Assembly (NCBI GenBank): GCA_012522285.1 | Contig: JAAYKS010000002.1 | Span: 1-7,013 of the forward strand | Reading direction: 5' to 3' | Length of the DNA stretch: 7,013 nucleotides | Source: Clostridiaceae bacterium | GTDB lineage: Bacteria > Bacillota > Clostridia > Saccharofermentanales > UBA5734 | Part shown: positions 1 to 5,442 of the stretch, in pieces | Layout of the letters: the number at the start of each line of letters is the position of its first letter | Numbering within the stretch: position 1 is the stretch's first letter | Translations under genes and position numbers: made by a program | Notes under the pieces: generated by a model | What the model saw: only the letters and a program-made list of their open reading frames with translations | What the model was told of the DNA's origin: nothing | Database searches by the model: none

Positions 1-6
1 GTAGTT

Positions 7-1263
7 TTAGACTGGCGCACCGCAGCCGACTTTCTCTCTGGAATGGGCTCGGATGTACGAGGCCTTGTCGTGGTTGCGGTCGTTCATCAGGGTGGTGTAG
101 AGGTGAACCGGACGCACGTCATCGCCCAACAGGCCTTTGTAAGTGGCGATGATCAGGTCGGCCTGCGCCGCGGTGTACCCGAGGTCCTCCATTGCGGTAT
201 GCAGTTCTTCCATGGTCCAGGTGAATGACTTTGGGTTGAACAGCGCGGACAGAATGGCGTCATCCTTGTCGTAGCCGGTGATCAGTGGAATGTTCCTGCA
301 ATACTCGGAACCTTCCGCGCCGTCGAATGGGTCATATCGGATCACTCTGCCGTCCATGACCAGGGGGCAGACGAAATAGGTATCGACTGTACGGGTCTTG
401 TTGATGTCCCTTTGCGCCTGGATCAGATCCGCCGCGGAGTACTCATACAGTTTCTCCAAGTGATCCTTGTCAATCCCCAGAAAGTCAAGAAGCTGCAGGG
501 TGAACTTTGTCGCTTCCGCGGGGGGACCTGCGTGAAAACCGCCGGACTGGATGATGGCCTTATGTACCATTCCTCTGCATATCGGCATGGACATGAGCGC
601 CGCAACTTTGCCGCCGCCGCCGGACTGGCCGAACAGAGTGACATTCTCCGGATCGCCGCCGAACGCTTCGATGTTGTCATGGATCCACTTCAGAGCCGCG
701 GCCATATCCTGATGGCCGACGTTGGCGGAGTCCTTGAACCTCTCATCCAGCCCGCAAAGATACAGATAGCCGAAGATACCCAGTCGGTGTCCGACCGAGA
801 TCAGGATGACATCCTCTTTTTTTGCGATGTTGTAACCGTCATGCCAGTCGGCTTCCGCGGCGCCGGCGATGTTTCCCCCTCCGTGAAACCATACCAGGAC
901 GGGGCGCTTTTTCCCGTCGTTCAAACCCTGTGTCCAGAGGTTGAGCGCGAGGCAGTCCTCGGACTGGAATCCGCCGCCCATCTCATTGCTGCCGGTCATC
1001 AGTTTTTCGTATGCGGACGGATACGGGGTGCAGCGGATCTCGGGATCCTCCATCCGGGGGGTGTCGCACTGCCAGCATTTGGCGATGTACTCCAGCGCGG
1101 GTTTCACGCCTTCCCAGGGCACAAGCGGACGGGGAGGCATGAATCGGTTCTCCCCCTCTGGGGATTCCGCATAGCGCACGCCGAGAAACCGGTACACGCC
1201 GTTGATCTGAACCCCTTGAAGCCTGCCCGCTTTTGTAGTGGCAAATGCGTCGTTCCTGATCAC
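7..1263 (-). CDS. Type-B carboxylesterase/lipase family protein, apparently truncated by a premature stop
   Basis: An alpha/beta-hydrolase of the type-B carboxylesterase (para-nitrobenzyl esterase-like) family, expected to hydrolyse carboxylic esters; no signal peptide, so probably cytoplasmic. Visible in the 418 residues: family-type N-terminus (GxxYRFLGVRYAE, 22-32), SEDCLALNLW signature (101-110), HGGG oxyanion loop (127-130), nucleophile elbow G-Q-S-G-G with Ser214 (the family usually has GESAG), and a candidate acid Asp335 in GYDKDD. The Ser-to-acid distance of 121 residues equals that of the B. subtilis enzyme (Ser189/Glu310), so the catalytic His is expected after about residue 420. 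The frame ends at 418 with ...GCGAPV then TAA, and the next two codons read Asn-Tyr. The family commonly reads APVYNY here, so TAA appears to replace a Tyr codon. The start is GTG at 1261-1263, chosen because AGGAGGAG lies 7 nt upstream. Family assignment is secure; activity of the visible product is doubtful. Confidence 0.9.
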   Translation of the reverse strand: MIRNDAFATTKAGRLQGVQINGVYRFLGVRYAESPEGENRFMPPRPLVPWEGVKPALEYIAKCWQCDTPRMEDPEIRCTPYPSAYEKLMTGSNEMGGGFQSEDCLALNLWTQGLNDGKKRPVLVWFHGGGNIAGAAEADWHDGYNIAKKEDVILISVGHRLGIFGYLYLCGLDERFKDSANVGHQDMAAALKWIHDNIEAFGGDPENVTLFGQSGGGGKVAALMSMPICRGMVHKAIIQSGGFHAGPPAEATKFTLQLLDFLGIDKDHLEKLYEYSAADLIQAQRDINKTRTVDTYFVCPLVMDGRVIRYDPFDGAEGSEYCRNIPLITGYDKDDAILSALFNPKSFTWTMEELHTAMEDLGYTAAQADLIIATYKGLLGDDVRPVHLYTTLMNDRNHDKASYIRAHSREKVGCGAPV

Positions 1264-1270
1264 TTTTTTT

Positions 1271-1325
1271 CTCCTCCTGATATGATGTGAACCGGCGAGC
1301 CGAACGCTCCCCGGTTCTCAGAACC
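1271..1325 (-). promoter_or_regulatory. Esterase leader with overlapping hairpins next to the Shine-Dalgarno
   Basis: Read on the minus strand, GAACCGG pairs with CCGGTTC (plus 1311-1317 with 1289-1295). After one mismatch the helix continues as GAGC/GCTC around a five-base loop: 11 pairs in total, ending about 10 nt before the AGGAGGAG ribosome site (1271-1278). The same GAACC segment can instead pair with the upstream GGTTC (plus 1313-1317 with 1321-1325, a perfect 13-nt palindrome with a 3-nt loop). The two helices are mutually exclusive, which could allow control of translation initiation, or the palindrome could be a protein operator. The pairings are seen directly; a regulatory role is inferred. 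No convincing -35/-10 pair was found for this gene. Confidence 0.4.
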
Positions 1326-1618
1326 CATACTGACTATCATGATACACCTTTCCTTCTGTGCCATACGGGAGAGCCAACTTTTCCGATGCGGTATCATCAG
1401 CCGTGTAACAAGGCGTATGGATAGTGGGGGCCAAGTGATTACTTTCCGCTCTTCACCATATTCGAACAGAGGATCGCGACAACCCGCAACCTTATGGCTT
1501 ATTGGCTCCAAAACAAACCACAAGATACCAGATGAGACCCAACATAGTATCGTTGAAAAACCTATGACACAGGCGGTTTAGGCACATAATCAAGCGTTGT
1601 CATACAGCTCTGATGCAG
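1326..1618. other. Intergenic stretch with no supportable gene
   Basis: Nearly 300 bp upstream of the esterase and before the first tRNA remnant. Short open frames exist on both strands, but none has a ribosome site, recognisable domain or convincing start. The minus-strand frame simply runs through the esterase Shine-Dalgarno. Positions 1594-1618 may contain badly eroded remains of a tRNA 5' half (a GCG, then AGCTC), but this is too weak to call. No clear promoter or terminator was recognised. Confidence 0.5.
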
Positions 1619-1663
1619 CTACGGACCAGCAGGTTGTGGATTCGAACTCTCCCGGGCGCGCCA
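1619..1663 (+). pseudogene. tRNA-Arg(ACG) 3'-half remnant, copy 1
   Basis: The sequence runs from a tRNA anticodon loop to a genomically encoded CCA. It comprises loop CTACGGA (anticodon ACG, 1619-1625), 3' anticodon strand CCAGC, variable loop AGGTT (1631-1635), T arm GTGGA-TTCGAAC-TCTCC (1636-1652, one T-C mismatch and one wobble), 3' acceptor strand CGGGCGC (1653-1659), discriminator G, and CCA (1661-1663). These are landmarks of bacterial tRNA-Arg(ACG). The matching 5' half is absent: the five bases before the loop do not pair with CCAGC, and no GCGCCCG acceptor strand lies at the expected distance. It is therefore not a functional tRNA. A retained 3' half is what integrases leave when an element uses a tRNA gene as attachment site; a decayed tRNA gene is the alternative. 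Confidence 0.72.
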
Positions 1664-1665
1664 GT

Positions 1666-1703
1666 AGACACCTGAAGCTGTTGGGCTTCGGGGGTCTTTC
1701 ATT
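1666..1703 (+). terminator. Intrinsic-terminator-like hairpin after tRNA remnant copy 1
   Basis: A 13-position stem (1666-1678 with 1685-1697) has one A-G mismatch and one wobble around a six-base loop, and begins 3 nt after the CCA of the tRNA remnant. The T-tract is short and broken (TTTCATT). Its position and the GAAGC/GCTTC core fit the terminator of the former tRNA transcription unit carried along with the 3' half. Present efficiency is probably low. Confidence 0.55.
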
Positions 1704-1798
1704 AGCAGGGAATGTGCCGGAATCCGCAATGTACGGCTTGCTTTCTGGATAAAGAGGAAGCGGCAAAAAAGCAGCAATTCCACTGGCAAAACGCTGGG

Positions 1799-1820
1799 CA
1801 TGTAAGGCGTTCCCTACATG
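1799..1820 (-). terminator. Hairpin downstream of the L25 gene, possible terminator
   Basis: Read on the minus strand, this is a nine-pair hairpin (six Watson-Crick pairs, one G-T wobble, two G-C pairs) with an AACG tetraloop, beginning 16 nt after the L25 stop codon. A TTTT follows about 6 nt after the stem and a TTTTTT further on (plus 1765-1771 region), so it may act as an imperfect terminator or a 3'-end stabiliser. The stem is clear; the terminator role is uncertain because the T-tract is not adjacent. Confidence 0.45.
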
Positions 1821-1836
1821 GAATTCCACGCATGCT

Positions 1837-2481
1837 TTATGTTGTTTCTTTGGTCTCTTTCTCAGACTCAGCCTTTGCTGCTTCTGTGATAGCTTCAGAT
1901 TCTTTAGGAGCCTCTTCCGCCTCTGGCTCCTGGGCTTTTTCTCTGACCGCTTTGATCAGGGCATAGATCTCATCTTCATTATCATTCACTTCAATATCAT
2001 CGGTAAAGCTGAAATCAGCTCTGGTGATGGAATCGCCATCCTTTTTGGCTGATACGTCAGTCACGATAACATCGGGCATCGTGGCGGCTTTACCTGTTAC
2101 CCCCACATCTCCCTTGATGACCTGCAGGTGCAGTCGATTGTGTTTCAATTCCTCTTGTCCGTGGAACGATATCGGAATCTGCATCGTAACCGGTTGATCC
2201 ACAGACACCAGTTGGATGGAGACATGGATGATCTGTTTATCCACAGGGTGTCTTTGAATGTCTTTGATATAGCCGAATTTCTTTTTGGTTCGTCCGATCG
2301 AAATCCAAACCCTTGCATTTGATCCATGTCTGGACACAATCTTGTTTAGTTCACTGGCATCGAACTGCACAGCCGTAGACGTCGTATCCGATGCGTTCAG
2401 GACGCCAGGAATGAATCCAGCTTGTCTTACTTTTTTCGGTTTATCAGTTCTCAGTACGGTTTTCAGAATAATTTCTTCCAT
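1837..2481 (-). CDS. 50S ribosomal protein L25/general stress protein Ctc family
   Basis: L25/Ctc proteins bind 5S rRNA in the central protuberance of the 50S subunit; in Bacillus the homologue Ctc is a stress protein. The 214-residue product has the N-terminal L25 fold with IPGVL at about 24-28 and the hallmark IKDIQRHPVDKQIIHV at 72-87. A C-terminal TL5-type beta domain (about 97-175: IPISFHG, VGVTGK, MPDVIVTDVS) follows, then a charged low-complexity tail (183-214) rich in Glu, Lys and Ala. Start choice: ATG at 2479-2481 has AAGGAG six bases upstream (2488-2493), whereas an in-frame ATG nine codons earlier (2506-2508) has no such site and would place the Shine-Dalgarno inside the gene. The gene stands alone, with none of its frequent neighbours (for example pth) nearby, and lies between two tRNA-Arg remnants. 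It could be an extra, laterally moved copy or the only genomic copy. A specific symbol (rplY or ctc) is not assigned because orthology cannot be decided from one window. Confidence 0.92.
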   Translation of the reverse strand: MEEIILKTVLRTDKPKKVRQAGFIPGVLNASDTTSTAVQFDASELNKIVSRHGSNARVWISIGRTKKKFGYIKDIQRHPVDKQIIHVSIQLVSVDQPVTMQIPISFHGQEELKHNRLHLQVIKGDVGVTGKAATMPDVIVTDVSAKKDGDSITRADFSFTDDIEVNDNEDEIYALIKAVREKAQEPEAEEAPKESEAITEAAKAESEKETKETT

Positions 2482-2549
2482 AACAGACTCCTTCTGGCGT
2501 AACGCCATTGGGTGGATCTAGACAAATCCAGTTGCTTCTATCTTTATTC

Positions 2550-2578
2550 AGTATAACCTATACCGAATCATTTATCTC
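2550..2578 (-). promoter_or_regulatory. Candidate promoter/operator for the L25 gene
   Basis: On the minus strand there is a TATACT -10-like hexamer (plus 2550-2555) with a weak -35-like GAGATA 17 nt upstream (plus 2573-2578). The -10 overlaps a perfect inverted repeat, GTATA-ACC-TATAC (2551-2563), which could be an operator. It lies about 70 nt before the L25 start. The palindrome is seen directly; the promoter call is weak because of the poor -35. Confidence 0.3.
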
Positions 2579-2626
2579 GAATCTCAACATGACATGGCCC
2601 AGCAGGAGCATAAGATCCTTAAACGG

Positions 2627-2671
2627 CTACGGACCAGAAGGTTGTGAATTCGATTTCCGCCGGGCGCGCCA
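2627..2671 (+). pseudogene. tRNA-Arg(ACG) 3'-half remnant, copy 2
   Basis: This is a second 45-nt block with the same architecture as the one at 1619: loop CTACGGA (2627-2633), CCAGA, variable loop AGGTT (2639-2643), T arm GTGAA-TTCGATT-TCCGC (2644-2660, one A-C mismatch and one wobble), acceptor strand CGGGCGC (2661-2667), discriminator G and CCA. It differs from copy 1 at 6 of 45 positions, mostly in the T arm, and the acceptor strand is unchanged. Again there is no paired 5' half upstream, so this is not a functional tRNA. The two copies are in the same orientation, 1,008 bp apart, with the L25 gene between them in the opposite direction. Possible origins are an integration scar (att site) or duplication of a tRNA 3' end. 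Confidence 0.7.
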
Positions 2672-2674
2672 GAT

Positions 2675-2706
2675 ACCCCCCTAAGCTGTCTAGCATCGGG
2701 GTTTTT
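2675..2706 (+). terminator. Eroded intrinsic terminator after tRNA remnant copy 2
   Basis: ACCCC (2675-2679) pairs with GGGGT (2698-2702) and an inner GCT/AGC pairs around GTCT, with an internal loop between the two helices; a TTTTT tract follows (2702-2706). It sits at the same distance from the CCA as the hairpin after copy 1 and shares its AAGCTGT core, so the two are probably homologous. The stem is degraded but the T-tract is better than in copy 1. Confidence 0.5.
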
Positions 2707-2732
2707 CGTAGCCTGAAGGCGTATCGGAATCC

Positions 2733-2778
2733 GCCGGTTGTGGTTTATTTACATCTTGCTTTTCGAAAAACCACCGGC
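2733..2778. repeat. Long interrupted inverted repeat upstream of the lipoprotein promoter
   Basis: GCCG-(GTT bulge)-GTGGTTT (2733-2746) pairs with AAACCAC-CGGC (2768-2778), giving 11 pairs around a 21-nt loop that includes the palindrome TTTTCGAAAA (2760-2769). No T-tract follows on the plus strand, so it is not a standard terminator for rightward transcription. It begins inside the short CGGAATCCGC motif shared with the other tRNA-remnant copy. Role unknown; it ends 35 bp before the -35 box of the next gene. Confidence 0.45.
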
Positions 2779-2813
2779 ATTGAAAATGCAATACTGCCAC
2801 TTAATAACTGGAC

Positions 2814-2840
2814 TTGACAAAAATGCACAACGGGTATACT
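2814..2840 (+). promoter_or_regulatory. Candidate sigma-A-type promoter for the lipoprotein gene
   Basis: A perfect -35 hexamer TTGACA (2814-2819) is followed 15 bp later by TATACT (2835-2840), with further AT-rich alternatives (TATATT, 2841-2846). The 15-bp spacer is short of the optimum 17, so the exact -10 is uncertain. It lies about 65 bp upstream of the chosen lipoprotein start. The TTG of the -35 is also the far-upstream in-frame start of that reading frame, which argues against translation beginning there. Confidence 0.55.
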
Positions 2841-2903
2841 TATATTATGTATCATAGTATTTTGGGCATGCGAAACGTCAGGGTTGTTGATGGAGAAGAG
2901 GGT

Positions 2904-3608
2904 ATGCGGTATATGCGCCGGGCAGGGGTCATCGTTCTTTTCCTGATGGTTCTGGTTGTACTTTCAGCCTGTACTGCAAGAGAAAAAGAAAGGGAATTGG
3001 AAAACGGAAAAGAGACCAGTACGGCTGCGGTTCAACAAGAAAAAGAGCCGTTCCTTGAGCGCTTTCTGTCCGAGGATCAACAGTCTGTCCAGATGGAGAA
3101 TCTGGAATGGGGAATGACGCTTGACAACGTACTTGAAACGCTTGCCCTGGGGGAAGGCACCTATTCCATCATCAGACAGAATGATAACGATCCGGATGAC
3201 CCTGTATCACAGATTGTAGTGAGCGAACAAATCGTAATCGGCCAGATTCCTGTGGAAGCGTTGCGTGTTTTTGCTTTCCTGGACGACGCCCTCTATCTAG
3301 GGGAATACAGCATGACGTTTGAACGGGTCGAAGACATGGTCGCCGTGTGTGCTTCCCTGCAGGATCAGATTGAGCAGCTGGATCTGAACAATCGGCTCTT
3401 GAGGATTCCGTCATCGTATGATAGCAGCCTGGATCTTTTAAGTGAAGATCGGGTGCGCGCCTGCTATGAGGGAAAGGCGTTCGGGGAATTGTTCTGGGTG
3501 GGGACGTCTTCAAACGAATTCCACATTGCCATCCCTGAAGGCGATGATCCGGGTCTAAATCACACACTGATCATTCGCGTGGAATCCGGTCAGATCCCGC
3601 ATGTTTGA
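2904..3608 (+). CDS. Putative lipoprotein of unknown function
   Basis: A 234-residue exported protein that I do not recognise. The N-terminus is a classic lipoprotein signal: basic residues (Arg2, Arg5, Arg6), a hydrophobic core (about 7-20), then the lipobox Leu-Ser-Ala-Cys with Cys23 as the predicted lipidation site, so it should be anchored to the outer face of the cytoplasmic membrane. A charged linker (24-65, rich in Glu and Lys) precedes a small globular region beginning with LEWGMTLDNV (67-76), a WGM-type helix start seen in various uncharacterised lipoproteins. The remainder (85-234) looks mixed alpha/beta, with no metal-binding or catalytic motif that I can name. Start: ATG 2904, with GGAG eight bases upstream (2892-2895). 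The frame stays open back to 2814, but that extension contains the promoter and would bury the signal peptide. ATG 2913 is a close alternative. No clear terminator follows the gene. Confidence 0.8.
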   Translation: MRYMRRAGVIVLFLMVLVVLSACTAREKERELENGKETSTAAVQQEKEPFLERFLSEDQQSVQMENLEWGMTLDNVLETLALGEGTYSIIRQNDNDPDDPVSQIVVSEQIVIGQIPVEALRVFAFLDDALYLGEYSMTFERVEDMVAVCASLQDQIEQLDLNNRLLRIPSSYDSSLDLLSEDRVRACYEGKAFGELFWVGTSSNEFHIAIPEGDDPGLNHTLIIRVESGQIPHV

Positions 3609-3702
3609 TGTACCGGAATCTGTTCAGCGCTTCTGATGCGGACGCGGGAGCGCGACTGTATAAGACATCCGTAATCACAAACGAACTGTGTCCTTGTACA
3701 TG

Positions 3703-3711
3703 TGATAGAAT
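3703..3711 (+). promoter_or_regulatory. Candidate extended -10 promoter for the glycoside hydrolase gene
   Basis: TGATAGAAT carries the TGn extension and a 5-of-6 match to TATAAT, about 110 nt before the ATG at 3823. No good -35 accompanies it, which is tolerable for extended -10 promoters. A second candidate, TCGATA (3764-3769) with TATACA (3787-3792) at 17 bp, lies nearer the gene but would leave a leader of only about 25 nt. Which one is used cannot be decided from sequence. Confidence 0.4.
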
Positions 3712-3822
3712 TTTCGTGATGGATTTTATTGCATACGCGGTTTTTCGTTCTGGTTTTTGCCCATCGATATCTCCAACGTGTTACGGTATACAGAGTCAAC
3801 TTCAGCGAAAGGATGTTGAATC

Positions 3823-5157
3823 ATGAAAAAGTCTGTAGATTACTCAAAAATTCGTGGCTTCAATTACACACAGCCGAATGGTTGGGATGACCGGGATGCC
3901 TGGTCGCACTACTCCCACGACATCGTCGAACGCGATATGTGTTACGCAGAGAGACTGAAGCTGAACAGTGCCCGTATTTTTATCCCCTATTCCTGTTACA
4001 GGGATCAGCCGGCTACATTTCTTGCAAACGAGAAAGATTTTGTACGTACGGCATGGAAACATGGAATTTCCACCAATCCTATTGTTTTCTTCGGATTTTT
4101 CGGTTCGGACTCTTGGGAAGATGAAATTGTCCGTACCGATGGCGAAACGATGCGTCCGGTCATCAAGACAATCCGTGACCCTTCTCTTTGGGTCAAGGGC
4201 GAGGAATATTTTGACCGTCTGTACGAAGCCATCGGCAACGAGCCGGGACTTTTGTTCTGGGATCTCTTCAATGAACCGGGTTTCACGGACAACTTTGTCA
4301 CCTGGTACGATGAGGAGCCGGGGTATGTCGGTGATTTTCGGCCGGGACGTCCGAACATGCAGGAGTTGCGTGAAAAACAGGAGCTGGTCTGGGCTTACGT
4401 CCGTCATTTCTGCAAGTATGTCAAATCCAAAGATCCCGACCATGACATCGGTGTCGGCAACATCTTCATCTGGGAGACCGAGCCGAGCAAGACGGCAGAG
4501 CTCGTCGATGTCATCGTCTTCCACGATTACTCTGCCACCCGTGCGCGCCTGCGTGAAGCGCTCGATATGGCCGTTGCCCTCGGCAAGAAGTACAACAAAC
4601 CCGTTCTGGACAACGAGATGTGCTGTATCGCCCGCGGCAATCCCTATGATATGGCGATTGAGTTGCATGATGAATACGGCATCGGTTGGTATCTGTTCGA
4701 GCTGATGATCGGTGTTGACGGCTGGAACCGCGTTCACGGCGTTGTCTATCCCAACGGTACGGTTCGCGACCCGGCGATCGTCTCGGCTATTTACGGCTTC
4801 CATCGCAATCGCGAGGAAAGTATTGTACAGTCCGATATCGGTCAGGAAGATTACGTCAACCGCGCAATCTACTATGCCGACAAAGTACTGCACGAAACAC
4901 GCCGCCCGCGCCGCCGCGACCATTCCATGGATGCCAAAGAACTGCTGGAAGCCTGTGAATTTGCGGCAAACCTCCTCGAGGGCGGCGAACTCGTTTCGAT
5001 GGCCTGTCCACCGACTGCAAAAATCGAGGCCTATCGCCGCATGAAAAACCCCAACTGTTTCGAGATCCGCGACTTTCTGATGGAACTGATCGAGACGCTA
5101 AAAAGAACCACCCACTATGTCAAAGAAGACCCCTCTTTCCGTGAACTGCGTATCTGA
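3823..5157 (+). CDS. Clan GH-A (GH5-like) glycoside hydrolase family protein, cytoplasmic
   Basis: A predicted TIM-barrel retaining glycoside hydrolase of 444 residues. The order of motifs matches clan GH-A: first strand IRGFNY (9-14), strand-4 WDLFNEPG with the putative acid/base Glu151 (146-153), strand-6 VFHDY with His234 and Tyr236, strand-7 PVLDNEMC with the putative nucleophile Glu265, and strand-8 GIGWYLFE with aromatic Trp289. The acid/base-to-nucleophile spacing of 114 residues is normal. There is no signal peptide, so the substrate is probably an imported oligosaccharide or glycoside. After the barrel (about 335-444) comes a mostly helical extension with a basic patch (TRRPRRR, 359-365) and no recognised domain. 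Start ATG 3823 has AAAGGA nine to ten bases upstream. A strong terminator follows, so transcription probably ends here. The exact CAZy family and substrate (beta-mannan, beta-glucan or other) cannot be assigned. Catalytic residues appear intact. Confidence 0.8.
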   Translation: MKKSVDYSKIRGFNYTQPNGWDDRDAWSHYSHDIVERDMCYAERLKLNSARIFIPYSCYRDQPATFLANEKDFVRTAWKHGISTNPIVFFGFFGSDSWEDEIVRTDGETMRPVIKTIRDPSLWVKGEEYFDRLYEAIGNEPGLLFWDLFNEPGFTDNFVTWYDEEPGYVGDFRPGRPNMQELREKQELVWAYVRHFCKYVKSKDPDHDIGVGNIFIWETEPSKTAELVDVIVFHDYSATRARLREALDMAVALGKKYNKPVLDNEMCCIARGNPYDMAIELHDEYGIGWYLFELMIGVDGWNRVHGVVYPNGTVRDPAIVSAIYGFHRNREESIVQSDIGQEDYVNRAIYYADKVLHETRRPRRRDHSMDAKELLEACEFAANLLEGGELVSMACPPTAKIEAYRRMKNPNCFEIRDFLMELIETLKRTTHYVKEDPSFRELRI

Positions 5158-5204
5158 TCTTCTGCGTTCTTTATCTTCTCTCGTCCCTATTCATCATTGC
5201 CATG

Positions 5205-5237
5205 AAAAGGGGAGCAGGCATAGCTGCTCCTCTTTTT
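5205..5237 (+). terminator. Strong rho-independent terminator, possibly bidirectional
   Basis: A 13-pair stem (5205-5217 with 5224-5236) contains the core GGAGCAG/CTGCTCC, one G-T wobble and a six-base loop. The 5' arm begins with AAAA and the 3' arm ends in a T5 tract, so the structure is A-rich on one side and T-rich on the other and could work on both strands. It lies 47 nt after the glycoside hydrolase stop codon and separates that gene from the dehydrogenase. Confidence 0.9.
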
Positions 5238-5316
5238 GTGGTAAAGCCTACGCACATGGCACAATGTTCGTCCAACTCGTTGCTTGACCGGATCCTTCGA
5301 GCCCATAGCCCACATG

Positions 5317-5325
5317 TGCTACAAT
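5317..5325 (+). promoter_or_regulatory. Candidate extended -10 promoter for the polyol dehydrogenase gene
   Basis: TGCTACAAT is an extended -10 element with 5 of 6 matches in the hexamer, about 118 nt upstream of the ATG. The overlapping octamer CACATGTG (5311-5318) is a perfect palindrome and a possible operator half over the promoter. The -35 region (TTCGAG, 18 bp upstream) is poor. Because a strong terminator lies just before it, the dehydrogenase needs its own promoter, which supports this call. Confidence 0.42.
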
Positions 5326-5442
5326 TCGAGAAGATTCTGATGCAAGGAAGCCTTATACAACCGCGTATGGGATGCATGAATACGGCATCTGGATCCGCTA
5401 AATCAATACGGTTACACTTCGCGTTTTTGAGAGGACACACCT

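Noticed and set aside
412..1290. Long plus-strand open frame (292 codons) opposite the esterase
   Set aside because: It is antisense to a clear carboxylesterase with conserved motifs, shows no recognisable domain and has no ribosome site; a shadow frame.
1260..1523. 87-codon minus-strand frame upstream of the esterase
   Set aside because: It reads through the esterase Shine-Dalgarno and leader hairpins, has no ribosome site of its own and no domain; its overlap with the GTG start is incidental.
1590..1663. An intact, functional tRNA-Arg gene
   Set aside because: The 3' half is convincing, but the acceptor 5' strand and D arm are not present at the right spacing and the anticodon stem does not pair.
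2814..2903. Upstream TTG start that would add 30 residues to the lipoprotein
   Set aside because: The TTG is the first three bases of a perfect TTGACA -35 box, the region contains the likely -10, and the signal peptide needs to be N-terminal.
3844..4923. Long minus-strand frame (359 codons) opposite the glycoside hydrolase
   Set aside because: It is antisense to a gene with intact catalytic motifs, a good ribosome site and a terminator; its translation has no recognised motif.
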